Assembly: GCA_016779985.1 (NCBI GenBank)
Contig: JADHMP010000009.1
Span: 1 to 64,000, forward strand
DNA length: 64,000 nt
Source: JADHMP01 sp016779985
Lineage (GTDB): Bacteria; Bacteroidota; Bacteroidia; Flavobacteriales; Flavobacteriaceae
Direction: 5' to 3'
Made by a program: the position numbers and the translations under genes. A model generated the notes under the pieces. It saw only the letters and a program-made list of their open reading frames with translations. It was not told the origin of the DNA and ran no database searches. Shown here piece by piece: positions 26,586 to 34,400 of the stretch. The first letter of the stretch is position 1; each line of letters opens with the position of its first letter.

Positions 26586-26617
26586 TTTGGTTTCCAACAA
26601 GCTTTCTCCTATTTTTG
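26586..26617 (+). promoter_or_regulatory. Bacteroidota-type promoter of the rpsF-rpsR-rplI operon
   Basis: TTTG at 26586-26589, a 20-base spacer and TATTTTTG at 26610-26617 fit the -33/-7 consensus. The -7 box ends 21 bases before the rpsF ATG. Confidence 0.7.
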
Positions 26618-26638
26618 CAGACCTTAAATAAAATAATT

Positions 26639-26977
26639 ATGAATGTTTATGAAACTGTTTTCATTTTAAATCCCGTTCTATCAGAAAAACAGATAGAGGA
26701 AGCAGTTCAAAAATTTGAAGAACTTATTACTAGTCGAAAAGGAAAAATTTCCAACAAGGAAGACTGGGGCTTAAAAAAATTAGCCTATCCTATTCAAAAC
26801 AAAAAAAGTGGCTTCTATCATCTTTTTGAATTTAGTGCCTCATCTGAAATCATTACCGAACTTGAGGTTGAATTTCGACGAGACGAAAGAATCATGCGTT
26901 ATTTAACTGTTAAGCTTGACAAACATGCCATTGCTTGGGCAGTAAAACGAGCAAAAAAATTAACGCAAAAAGCATAG
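26639..26977 (+). CDS. rpsF: 30S ribosomal protein S6
   Basis: A 112-residue protein from the ATG at 26639: 'MNVYETVFILNPVLSEKQIEEAVQKF', 'EDWGLKKLAYPIQNKKSGFYHLFEF' and 'FRRDERIMRYLTVKLDKHAIAWA', all S6 signatures. S6 binds the central domain of 16S rRNA together with S18, encoded next. A TTG start at 26615 would lie within the promoter and is rejected. First gene of the rpsF-rpsR-rplI operon. Confidence 0.95.
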   Translation: MNVYETVFILNPVLSEKQIEEAVQKFEELITSRKGKISNKEDWGLKKLAYPIQNKKSGFYHLFEFSASSEIITELEVEFRRDERIMRYLTVKLDKHAIAWAVKRAKKLTQKA

Positions 26978-26981
26978 AAGA

Positions 26982-27278
26982 ATGTCAAAAATTGAAGAAC
27001 AAAATAGTGGTAAGAAGGAAGGAGAAATCCGTTATTTAACTCCTCTTAACATTGATACAAACACTCAAAAAAAATACTGTCGATTCAAAAGGAGCGGCAT
27101 TAAGTATGTTGATTACAAGGATGCAGATTTTCTTTTGAAATTTGTTAATGAGCAAGGAAAAATATTACCTCGAAGGCTCACAGGTACTTCTTTGAAATAC
27201 CAACGAAAAGTTTCTGTGGCAGTCAAAAGAGCTAGACATTTGGCTCTATTGCCTTATGTAGGCGATATGTTAAAATAA
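26982..27278 (+). CDS. rpsR: 30S ribosomal protein S18
   Basis: A 98-residue basic protein. After a non-conserved acidic N-terminus comes the S18 core: 'YCRFKRSGIKYVDYKDADFLLKF', 'GKILPRRLTGTSLKYQRKVSVAVKRARHLALLPY'. It forms a heterodimer with S6 on the 30S platform. It starts 4 bp after rpsF and is followed 12 bp later by rplI. Confidence 0.96.
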   Translation: MSKIEEQNSGKKEGEIRYLTPLNIDTNTQKKYCRFKRSGIKYVDYKDADFLLKFVNEQGKILPRRLTGTSLKYQRKVSVAVKRARHLALLPYVGDMLK

Positions 27279-27290
27279 TCGATTTTAGTT

Positions 27291-27749
27291 ATGGAGATTA
27301 TTCTTAAAGAAAATATTGAAAACTTAGGCTTTAAAGATGATATCGTTAAAGTCAAAAACGGATATGGTCGCAACTTTCTTATTCCTCAAGGAAAGGCAAT
27401 TATGGCTACTGTCTCTGCGCGAAAGATGTTAGAAGAAACGTTAAAACAACGTGCTTTTAAGGAGAAAAAAATAATTGGAGAAGCTGAAAAAATAGCCGAA
27501 AAAATTAAGGCACTAGAAATTAAGATAGCTGCTAAGGTGGGTTCTGGTGACAAACTTTTTGGATCAGTTAGCAGTATTGACATAGTGAAAGCAATATCAG
27601 CAAAAGGCGAAGAGTTAGACCGCCAACGGGTCAGTATTCCAGGCAAAACAATAAAAAGAACTGGTAAATATGAAGCCACAATCAGACTTCATCGCGAAGT
27701 AAAATTTCAGTTTCCTTTTGAAGTGATGCCTGAAAAGACTTCTAAATAA
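27291..27749 (+). CDS. rplI: 50S ribosomal protein L9
   Basis: A 152-residue two-domain protein. The N-terminal RNA-binding lobe reads 'MEIILKENIENLGFKDDIVKVKNGYGRNFLIPQGKA', then a long connecting helix (about 45-78) and the C-terminal lobe with 'LFGSVSSIDIVKAIS' and 'IRLHREVKFQFPFEV'. It binds 23S rRNA domain V at the base of the L1 stalk. It is the last gene of the operon; a terminator follows 9 bases later. Confidence 0.96.
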   Translation: MEIILKENIENLGFKDDIVKVKNGYGRNFLIPQGKAIMATVSARKMLEETLKQRAFKEKKIIGEAEKIAEKIKALEIKIAAKVGSGDKLFGSVSSIDIVKAISAKGEELDRQRVSIPGKTIKRTGKYEATIRLHREVKFQFPFEVMPEKTSK

Positions 27750-27758
27750 ATCAAAAAG

Positions 27759-27782
27759 CCCGTCATTCGACGGGTTTTTTTC
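27759..27782 (+). terminator. Rho-independent terminator of rpsF-rpsR-rplI
   Basis: CCCGTC and GACGGG form a perfect 6-bp stem with an ATTC loop, preceded by an A-run and followed by a seven-T run. It ends 2 bases before the next ATG, so the downstream gene needs its own start or read-through. Confidence 0.9.
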
Positions 27783-27783
27783 T

Positions 27784-28269
27784 ATGCCAAAATACCATCG
27801 TCTATCTGAGGCCCAACTAAATAATTTAAATTTTGAATTTGCTCAATTTTTAGCCGCACTAGGAATTGATAAAAGAGAATGGACAGCCTTAAAAGACAAA
27901 GAAGATTCAAAAATAGATCTACTTCTCGATAAATTTAGTGATGTAGTTTGGGAGAAACTTTTTGATGAAGCCTCTTATTTAGAATTCATAAGCTCGGATA
28001 AAGCCTTTTTATTGCACGCCAAAGAGAAAACAATAAAACTAATAGTTGTTGAATGCAATAGCTCTTCAATTGACATGAGAAATAAAGCGGATTGGGAATG
28101 GATATTTCGCAACTTAAAGCATCCTGACCTAAATTTTTATACCAGCGAAAAGAAATATGATGAAGAAAGAAACCTAGTCCTTTATGATCATTTTAAAAAA
28201 GGAGCAGAAATAACTAAAGGAAAGTTATTTTGCCTATGGGAACCTATTTTGAAAGATTCAATAAAATAA
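27784..28269 (+). CDS. DUF6495-like cytosolic protein
   Basis: A 161-residue soluble protein with no signal or membrane segment. The opening 'KYHRLSEAQLNNLNFEFAQFLAALGIDKREW' and 'KIDLLLDKFSDVVWEKLFDEASYLEF' fit DUF6495, a Bacteroidota family of unknown function. The middle has a beta-strand pattern 'KTIKLIVVECNSSSIDM' and the C-terminus is 'GAEITKGKLFCLWEPIL'. It starts directly behind the rplI terminator and ends 25 bp before hisS. I recognise the family only by pattern. Confidence 0.65.
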   Translation: MPKYHRLSEAQLNNLNFEFAQFLAALGIDKREWTALKDKEDSKIDLLLDKFSDVVWEKLFDEASYLEFISSDKAFLLHAKEKTIKLIVVECNSSSIDMRNKADWEWIFRNLKHPDLNFYTSEKKYDEERNLVLYDHFKKGAEITKGKLFCLWEPILKDSIK

Positions 28270-28294
28270 AGGATATTTGTATGAATTTTAGACT

Positions 28295-29665
28295 ATGGCA
28301 ATAACACCAGCAACCCTAAAGGGAACTCGAGATTTTAGTTCTACTGAAATTGCACGGAGAACCTATCTGAAAACGACCTTACAAAAAAGTTTCGAGTGCT
28401 ATGGTTTTCAGCCAATTGAAACTCCTGCAATGGAACGATTAGAAACCCTTTCTGGCAACTATGGTGAGGAGGGTGAAAGGCTCATTTTCAAAATTTTAAA
28501 TTCGGGTGAAAAGGTCAAAAAAGCAGATCTTGCCTCTCTAGAAGCGGGAGAATATAAACGGTTTAGTCAATCCTTATCTGAAAAAGCATTACGCTATGAC
28601 TTAACAGTTCCTCTGGCACGCTATGTTGCCCAACATTATAACGAGCTTAGTTTTCCTTTTAGACGCTATCAGATCCAGCCTGTATGGCGTGCTGATCGAC
28701 CACAGCATGGTAGATTTCAAGAATTTTATCAATGTGATGCAGATATTATTGGCGAACGATCACTTTGGCAGGAAGTTGAAATGGTTAGGCTATATGACAC
28801 TGCATTTAAAGCTTTAGGACTAAAAGGAACTAAACTAAAAATTAATCATAGAAACATTTTAGCTTCTATTGCTGAATGCATAGATGCTAAGGATAAATTG
28901 AATGATCTAACAGTTACACTAGATAAATGGGATAAGGTTGGACAAGAAGGTGTTCAACAAGACTTGATTAAAAAAGGATTTTCAAAAAAAGCAATAGAAA
29001 TCTTGTTTGATCTTTTAGAACCAAAAAAGAGCTTTCAAGAAAAAATGGACGAATTAAGGCAACTCTTTAATGTCAAAAAAGTAGATACATCTGGTCTAGA
29101 GGAGCTTACATTCGTATTGAAAGAGATTAAAACACAAGACCTATTTATTGAACTTGAATTAGATTTAACATTGGCAAGAGGACTGCATTACTACACTGGG
29201 ATGATTGTTGAAGTATTGCCGCCAAAATCTGTAAAAATGGGATCCATTGGAGGGGGTGGTCGGTATGATAACTTAACCGAAACTTTTGGATTAAAAGACA
29301 TGCCAGGCATAGGGATTTCTTTTGGATTTGAACGCATCTTCCTAGTTTTAGAAACTTTAAACCTATTCCCCAAAACGATTCATCAGCCTAGCCCTGTTTT
29401 ATTCATCAACTTTGGAGGGGAGGCAACTACAAAATGTTTCGATTTGGTTTCTAAACTTCGTGCTGAGGGTATCCCTGCAGAACTTTATCCCACAACAGCA
29501 AAAATTAAAAAACAAATGCTCTATGCCAATAAGAAGAAAACACAAAAAGTTGTATTGATTGGTTCGGATGAATTGGAGCAAAATATTTTTGTTTTAAAAA
29601 ATATGGAAACAGGAGAGCAGCAAAGCCACCCATTCAGTAATCTAATTGAAATTTTTAAGCATTAA
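28295..29665 (+). CDS. hisS: Histidyl-tRNA synthetase
   Basis: Charges tRNA-His. The 456-residue class II synthetase opens with 'ATLKGTRDFSSTEIARR', motif 1 around 30-50, motif 2 'FRRYQIQPVWRADRPQHGRFQEFYQCDAD' near 125-153, the His-binding 'LARGLHYYTGMIVEV' near 295 and motif 3 'GIGISFGFERIFLVL' near 333. The anticodon-binding domain occupies the last ~90 residues. It has an eukaryote/Bacteroidota-like insertion near 60-90. It is convergent with the sterol-desaturase-family gene (6-bp gap). Confidence 0.95.
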   Translation: MAITPATLKGTRDFSSTEIARRTYLKTTLQKSFECYGFQPIETPAMERLETLSGNYGEEGERLIFKILNSGEKVKKADLASLEAGEYKRFSQSLSEKALRYDLTVPLARYVAQHYNELSFPFRRYQIQPVWRADRPQHGRFQEFYQCDADIIGERSLWQEVEMVRLYDTAFKALGLKGTKLKINHRNILASIAECIDAKDKLNDLTVTLDKWDKVGQEGVQQDLIKKGFSKKAIEILFDLLEPKKSFQEKMDELRQLFNVKKVDTSGLEELTFVLKEIKTQDLFIELELDLTLARGLHYYTGMIVEVLPPKSVKMGSIGGGGRYDNLTETFGLKDMPGIGISFGFERIFLVLETLNLFPKTIHQPSPVLFINFGGEATTKCFDLVSKLRAEGIPAELYPTTAKIKKQMLYANKKKTQKVVLIGSDELEQNIFVLKNMETGEQQSHPFSNLIEIFKH

Positions 29666-29671
29666 AACAGG

Positions 29672-30502
29672 CTACTTTTCTGCGGTAGGTTTCTTATATT
29701 TCTGAAAGGGCTGTATTAATAAAGAAGAAATTTTACTGTTCGTTTTTTCATCATAAAAAACATCTACACCATAGACCACCTTTTCACGGTCTAAGCGCTT
29801 ATAAGTTCCGAAGAGTCGATCCCAAAAAGAAAAAATATTCCCATAATTTGAATCAGTGTAAGGCAAAACATAATGATGATGTACTTTGTGCATATCTGGC
29901 GAGACAATAAAATAACTCAAGAATAGATCTACTTTTTTTGGCAATTTTAAATTCGCATGGTTGAATTGAGTAGCAATTAATGAAAGAGATTGATAAAGCA
30001 TAACAATCCCGATACTTGATCCTATCACAAAAACACCAATAAGCGTAAAAACAAATCGCACAAAACTTTCTAAAGGGTGGTGTCTATTGGCAGTGGTAGT
30101 GTCCACTTTATGATCACTATGATGTACCAAATGAATCATCCAAAGGGGTTTGACCTGATGTTCTAACCAATGGGGAAGAAAAGCCCCGACTAAATCTAAC
30201 AATAAGAGACCCAAAATGACATGTAGCCAAAACGGTATGCCTTCTATCAAGTTGAGAAGACCAAATTTTTCATTTACTACCCAATCGGCCGTATGGAGTA
30301 AAAGAAAGGCTAATAAAAAGTTAATGACTACAGTTGTTGCAGTAAAAAAAAGATTGGGTAGGGCATGTTTCCACTTTTTATAACGAAACTGTTGTAACGG
30401 AAAATTATTTTCAAGCAACCAAAACAAAGAAAGACCTCCAACCAATATCAGACTTCTGTGGAGAGGTGGAATTGTTTCAAAATACGTAATTATAGTTTGC
30501 AT
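29672..30502 (-). CDS. Sterol desaturase / fatty acid hydroxylase family membrane protein
   Basis: A 276-residue diiron membrane protein with four to five hydrophobic helices. Three histidine boxes typical of the FA_hydroxylase family are visible: 'HWLEHQ' (near 112), 'HLVHHSDHKVD' (near 125) and 'MHKVHHHYVLPY' (near 204). The last is followed by 'DSNYGNIFSFWDRLFGTY', also diagnostic. The enzymes hydroxylate or desaturate lipids using O2. The true substrate is not known; many flavobacteria carry such a gene. Convergent with hisS. Confidence 0.88.
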   Translation of the reverse strand: MQTIITYFETIPPLHRSLILVGGLSLFWLLENNFPLQQFRYKKWKHALPNLFFTATTVVINFLLAFLLLHTADWVVNEKFGLLNLIEGIPFWLHVILGLLLLDLVGAFLPHWLEHQVKPLWMIHLVHHSDHKVDTTTANRHHPLESFVRFVFTLIGVFVIGSSIGIVMLYQSLSLIATQFNHANLKLPKKVDLFLSYFIVSPDMHKVHHHYVLPYTDSNYGNIFSFWDRLFGTYKRLDREKVVYGVDVFYDEKTNSKISSLLIQPFQKYKKPTAEK

Positions 30503-30507
30503 CGAAA

Positions 30508-30594
30508 ATTAAACGTTTCTAAAATTAAAAATATTTGTTTTTAACTTTCAATTAAATAAGAATTTTATTAATTAAACGTCAATAAATGTTTAAT
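30508..30594. promoter_or_regulatory. Candidate LacI-type operators between divergent genes
   Basis: A palindromic core AAACGTTT (30511-30518, inside ATTAAACGTTTCT) and a wider inverted repeat ATTAAAC-N10-GTTTAAT (30571-30594) lie in the 116-bp gap upstream of the oxidoreductase/DUF1080 operon. TTAAACGTTTAA-like palindromes are typical targets of LacI-family sugar repressors. No such repressor is encoded in the window. The assignment is by pattern only. Confidence 0.35.
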
Positions 30595-30618
30595 TTTAAA
30601 ATATAAAACAAACAAATA

Positions 30619-31926
30619 ATGAAACGAAAGGATTTTATAAAATCATCCTCATTAGCCCTAGGTGGCGCTTCACTAGCAACTCAATTTTCTTTTGCCTCCC
30701 CAACAGTGTTAGGATCAAATGAGCGGCTAAGAATTGGAGCGATTGGTATTAATGGGATGGGGTGGTCAGACACCAAATCACTATTAAAAATTGATGGAGT
30801 AGAATTAGTAGCTATTTGTGATGTAGATCAAAATGTGATTGAAAAGCGCAAAAAAGAGTTAGGTGCAAAAGGAAAGAAAGTTCGCACTTACAGTGACTAT
30901 CGAGATTTATTAGATCAAAAAGATATCGATGCCGTCGTAATTGGATCTCCAGATCATTGGCACGCGCTAATGATGATCCATGCCTCAGAAGCTGGTAAAC
31001 ATATTTATGTTGAAAAGCCTATTGGAAATTCCATTGGAGAATGCGATGCAATGGTTGCTGCACAAGAAAAATACAACAACGTTGTGCAAGTAGGCCAGTG
31101 GCAGCGCAGTCAACAGCACTTTAGAAATGCATTAAATTTTATAGATACGGGTGTTCTAGGCCCCATCAGAACGGTGAAGGTTTGGTGCTATCAAGGGTGG
31201 ATGCGTCCTGCGGCTATTGTTCCCAACAGTGCCCCTCCTGCTGGAGTTGACTATAAGGGTTGGTTAGGCCCTGCCCCTTCTAAGCCATTTAATGCAAGTC
31301 GATTTCATTTTAATTTCAGATGGTTTTGGGACTATGCAGGTGGTTTAATGACAGATTGGGGAGTTCATCTTCTTGATTATGGTTTACTTGGAATGAAAGC
31401 CTCTGTTCCCAAAACAATTGTTGGAGTGGGCGGAAAATTTGCCTATCCTAACTTAAGTCAGGAAACTCCAGACACATTGACAACTCTATATGAATTTGAT
31501 GATTTTAATTTAGTATGGGATTCTGCTATGGGAATTGATAATGGATCTTATGGTCGTGACCATGGAATTGCTTACATAGGAAATAATGCCACACTTGTTT
31601 TAAATCGTGGAGGTTGGGAAGTAATTGAAGAAAAAAGAAGTAGTAAAAAAGTGGCTAAACCTCTTGAAACACCACTTGACAATGGTTTGGATATACATAC
31701 TAAAAACTTTGTTCAGGCCATTCGAGACAACAAACCCAAAGCAGTCAACTGTAGTATTCAAGACGGAGCTCATGTAGCTACGGTAGCTCAGATGGGGAAT
31801 ATTTCGTATAAAACAAAAGAGAAAATATTTTGGGATGCTGCGAAACATCAATTTACCGATCAAAAAATTAATGATAAGTATTTGATGAATGAGTACCACA
31901 ATGGCTACAAACTTCCTACTCTTTAG
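30619..31926 (+). CDS. Exported Gfo/Idh/MocA-family oxidoreductase
   Basis: A 435-residue NAD(P)-dependent oxidoreductase-type protein. The leader 'MKRKDFIKSSSLALGGASLAT' is Tat-like (Lys-Arg rather than Arg-Arg). The Rossmann fold begins at 'LRIGAIGINGMGWSD' (near 37), with 'DAVVIGSPDHWHALMMIHASEAGKHIYVEKPIG' near 100-135, including the Glu-Lys-Pro signature. The C-terminal alpha/beta domain carries 'FRWFWDYAGGLMTDWGVHLLDY'. Export with bound cofactor implies Tat transport and an envelope role on sugars, perhaps oxidising or rearranging glycosides. It is followed 2 bp later by a DUF1080 gene. Confidence 0.88.
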   Translation: MKRKDFIKSSSLALGGASLATQFSFASPTVLGSNERLRIGAIGINGMGWSDTKSLLKIDGVELVAICDVDQNVIEKRKKELGAKGKKVRTYSDYRDLLDQKDIDAVVIGSPDHWHALMMIHASEAGKHIYVEKPIGNSIGECDAMVAAQEKYNNVVQVGQWQRSQQHFRNALNFIDTGVLGPIRTVKVWCYQGWMRPAAIVPNSAPPAGVDYKGWLGPAPSKPFNASRFHFNFRWFWDYAGGLMTDWGVHLLDYGLLGMKASVPKTIVGVGGKFAYPNLSQETPDTLTTLYEFDDFNLVWDSAMGIDNGSYGRDHGIAYIGNNATLVLNRGGWEVIEEKRSSKKVAKPLETPLDNGLDIHTKNFVQAIRDNKPKAVNCSIQDGAHVATVAQMGNISYKTKEKIFWDAAKHQFTDQKINDKYLMNEYHNGYKLPTL

Positions 31927-31928
31927 TT

Positions 31929-32696
31929 ATGAAAGCATTTAATTTAGTTATAATTTTTTGTTTGGCTTTCCAAATAGGAACAACACAAAAAAGACCAAAA
32001 CCTGAAGAAACTGAAGTTTGGGATCCAGAACCACGGGTGGTTAGTCCTGGTTATAATTTTGGACCTCCTAGTGATGCGATCGTTTTATTTGATGGCACTG
32101 ATTTATCAAAATGGAAATCTGAAAGAGGGGGTGGGTCTGTCAAATGGAAGATCAATCCAGACGGTAGTATGACCATAAAACCTGGAACTGGAGATATAAT
32201 CACCAAAGAAGAGCATGGATCCATTCAATTGCATATTGAATGGAAATCACCTATAAAAATTGTTGGTGAGGGGCAAGGTAGGGGCAATAGTGGAATTATG
32301 TTTCAGCGCCGCTACGAGGTTCAAGTTTTAGACAGCTACAACAATAGAACTTATTCAAACGGACAAGCCTCCTCTATATATAAACAACATGTTCCCTTGG
32401 TGAATGCAATGCGCCCAACAGGAGAATGGCAAGTGTATGACATTGTTTTTATAGAACCGAAGTTCGATGCTAGTGGTGAGATGACAGAATCTGGTAGTTT
32501 TACTGTATTTCACAATGGAATTGTGGTGCAAAACAATGTCGAAATTATGGGAACAACTGAATATATTGGCTCCCCTAAAAGAGGTCGGGATGAAATGCCA
32601 GGATATGGCAACACATCTGCTACAGGGCGTAATTTATTGCTTCAAGATCATAGTAATTATGTGAGTTATCGCAATATTTGGATGCGCAAACTATAA
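31929..32696 (+). CDS. Secreted DUF1080 (3-keto-disaccharide hydrolase-type) protein
   Basis: A 255-residue protein with a signal peptide (residues 1-19) and one DUF1080 concanavalin-like domain (about 50-255): 'IVLFDGTDLSKWKSE', 'QLHIEWKSP', 'RGNSGIMFQRRYEVQVLDSYNN', 'GEWQVYDIVF' and 'DHSNYVSYRNIWMRKL'. Some DUF1080 proteins hydrolyse 3-keto-glycosides. The pairing with an exported Gfo/Idh/MocA protein would fit oxidation of a sugar at C3 followed by elimination or hydrolysis, as in described 3-keto pathways. That link is an inference. A bidirectional terminator follows. Confidence 0.88.
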   Translation: MKAFNLVIIFCLAFQIGTTQKRPKPEETEVWDPEPRVVSPGYNFGPPSDAIVLFDGTDLSKWKSERGGGSVKWKINPDGSMTIKPGTGDIITKEEHGSIQLHIEWKSPIKIVGEGQGRGNSGIMFQRRYEVQVLDSYNNRTYSNGQASSIYKQHVPLVNAMRPTGEWQVYDIVFIEPKFDASGEMTESGSFTVFHNGIVVQNNVEIMGTTEYIGSPKRGRDEMPGYGNTSATGRNLLLQDHSNYVSYRNIWMRKL

Positions 32697-32715
32697 TATA
32701 GAAATTAACAAATGA

Positions 32716-32744
32716 AAAAGGGCAAAGTTCTACTTTGCCCTTTT
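32716..32744. terminator. Bidirectional terminator between convergent operons
   Basis: AAAAGGGCAAAGT and ACTTTGCCCTTTT form a 13-bp stem with a TCT loop, with A-rich and T-rich flanks on both sides, so it can end the DUF1080 transcript on the plus strand and the fucose-type operon on the minus strand. Confidence 0.9.
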
Positions 32745-32745
32745 C

Positions 32746-33087
32746 TTATTCCTTTTTTTGATAATTAAAAATTTCTTCCATTATACGCCATTTTTCTCCA
32801 GCTTTGCTATTGGGCAAGGCCTGTTGAAATTCCCACATCAACGATTCCCATTCTTGTACCTTAGCATTGTTTTGATCTAATGTTTCTTTGTTTTCAAAAC
32901 TAAAATCATCTTCTGCTTCAATGATCATAAATAATCTATTTTCCACAGAGTAAATTTTCATACTAGTAATGCCGCAGACTCCTATACTCCTTAAAATTTC
33001 TGGCCATACCTTTTGATGATACTTTTTATAAGCATCTATTTTTTCGGGCTCATTTTTCAAGTCTAAAGCCAAATAAAACTCTTTCAT
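32746..33087 (-). CDS. L-rhamnose mutarotase family protein
   Basis: A 113-residue dimeric alpha/beta-barrel protein of the RhaM/DUF718 type: 'FYLALDLKNEPEKIDAYKKYHQKVWPEI' at the start, 'GITSMKIYSVENRLFMIIEAEDDF' in the middle and 'EWESLMWEFQQALP' near the C-terminus. Such enzymes interconvert alpha and beta anomers of 6-deoxy sugars. In an oxidative operon with a FucP-like symporter it would supply the anomer taken up by the sugar dehydrogenase. Its start overlaps the fucP stop by 4 bp. L-fucose versus L-rhamnose cannot be decided from sequence. Confidence 0.87.
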   Translation of the reverse strand: MKEFYLALDLKNEPEKIDAYKKYHQKVWPEILRSIGVCGITSMKIYSVENRLFMIIEAEDDFSFENKETLDQNNAKVQEWESLMWEFQQALPNSKAGEKWRIMEEIFNYQKKE

Positions 33088-34385
33088 TGTTTAATTAATT
33101 GTTGGGCATAAAACCAGATGTAAACAAAACAGAGTAAAGGTAAAATAAAGGACCAATTTACTTCCGGAATTCCTAGCCAGAAAATGTCTGTAACACCATT
33201 GCCCCCAATGTCTATCAAATCACCTTGAAGCTTTGGCATTAAAGCCCCTCCAACGATAGCCATGACTAACCCTGCAGCACCTACCATAGTGTCGTCTGAG
33301 CTTAAATCTTTAAGAGTCTCGCCATAGATTGTTGGAAACATAATGGACATAAAAAAAGAGGTAATAACAAGAGCATAAAGTCCTGCTGAACTTGTAAAAA
33401 AAATGGTACCCAAACAGCTGAGAATGCCAAATATGGCAAATGCTCTTAGCATATTACTCGCTCTAAAATCTTTTAATAAATAGGTGCCTATTGCGCGGCC
33501 TATTAAAAAAAGAATGAAAGCGATAAACTGATAATTGGCTGCTTGATCCGCACCAATCCCTTTTGCTTCAGCATATTGATATATATATGTCCAACACATG
33601 ATTTGAGCTCCGACATAAAAGACTTGCGCCAATACCCCCATTCGATAAAACTTTTTGCGTAGCAAATTGACTAGTGTAACTCCTAATGGGGGGAGAGTCT
33701 CCTTATTCTTGCTCATTGGCATTTTTAATAGTCCAATGATTACTAAATAGACTAAAACTACAAGCCCCAAAACAACGTAAGGATCTCGTATGACAAGAAG
33801 ATCTGCTGAACGAATCGCTATTTTCTGTATTTCATCTAGAGTGTCAAAGGCAGCAATGTCGTCTGATTGTAATTTTTTTAAGACAAATTGTTGAGCAACC
33901 AAAAGCCCAAGTAGGGAACCAACGGGATTGAACGCTTGGGCAAAATTTAAACGTCTTGTTCCTGTTGCAGGATCACCCATAGCAATAATATAGGGGTTTG
34001 CCGTGGTTTCAAGAAAGGCGAGGCCAAAGGTTAGTACATAAAGCCCCAAGCAAAAAAACCAAAATTGCTCAGTCATGGCAGCAGGATAGAACAACAGAGC
34101 TCCAATTCCATAAAGCGCTAATCCAACAATAATTCCGTGTTTGTAGGTGTATTTTCTTACGAAAATAGCTGCGGGAAGCGCCATACAAAAATAACCACCA
34201 TAGAAAGCCATTTGAACCCACGCTGCCTGACTGTTGCTTAGCTCTAAAACTTTTTTAAAAGCCTGAACCATAGGGTCTGTTACTGCATTAGCAAAACCCC
34301 ATAGGGCAAAAAGCGCACTCACCAGTAGAAAGGGGAGAAGCATCTGTTTTGTTAATGTTGGTACTTTGTTTTGTCTTGTTTGCAT
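33084..34385 (-). CDS. fucP: FucP-type sugar:proton symporter (MFS)
   Basis: A 433-residue MFS transporter with 12 predicted helices. The opening 'FLLVSALFALWGFANAVTDPMVQAFKK' and 'LSNSQAAWVQMAFYGGYFCMALPAAIFVRKYTYKHGI' are those of the FucP/fucose-galactose-glucose symporter branch, with Asp and Asn in the first helix where FucP couples proton transport. Substrate is inferred as L-fucose or a related 6-deoxy sugar from the neighbours. It lies between the first SDR (15-bp gap) and the mutarotase (4-bp overlap). Confidence 0.88.
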   Translation of the reverse strand: MQTRQNKVPTLTKQMLLPFLLVSALFALWGFANAVTDPMVQAFKKVLELSNSQAAWVQMAFYGGYFCMALPAAIFVRKYTYKHGIIVGLALYGIGALLFYPAAMTEQFWFFCLGLYVLTFGLAFLETTANPYIIAMGDPATGTRRLNFAQAFNPVGSLLGLLVAQQFVLKKLQSDDIAAFDTLDEIQKIAIRSADLLVIRDPYVVLGLVVLVYLVIIGLLKMPMSKNKETLPPLGVTLVNLLRKKFYRMGVLAQVFYVGAQIMCWTYIYQYAEAKGIGADQAANYQFIAFILFLIGRAIGTYLLKDFRASNMLRAFAIFGILSCLGTIFFTSSAGLYALVITSFFMSIMFPTIYGETLKDLSSDDTMVGAAGLVMAIVGGALMPKLQGDLIDIGGNGVTDIFWLGIPEVNWSFILPLLCFVYIWFYAQQLIKQ

Positions 34386-34400
34386 GTTGATTTTTAGATT

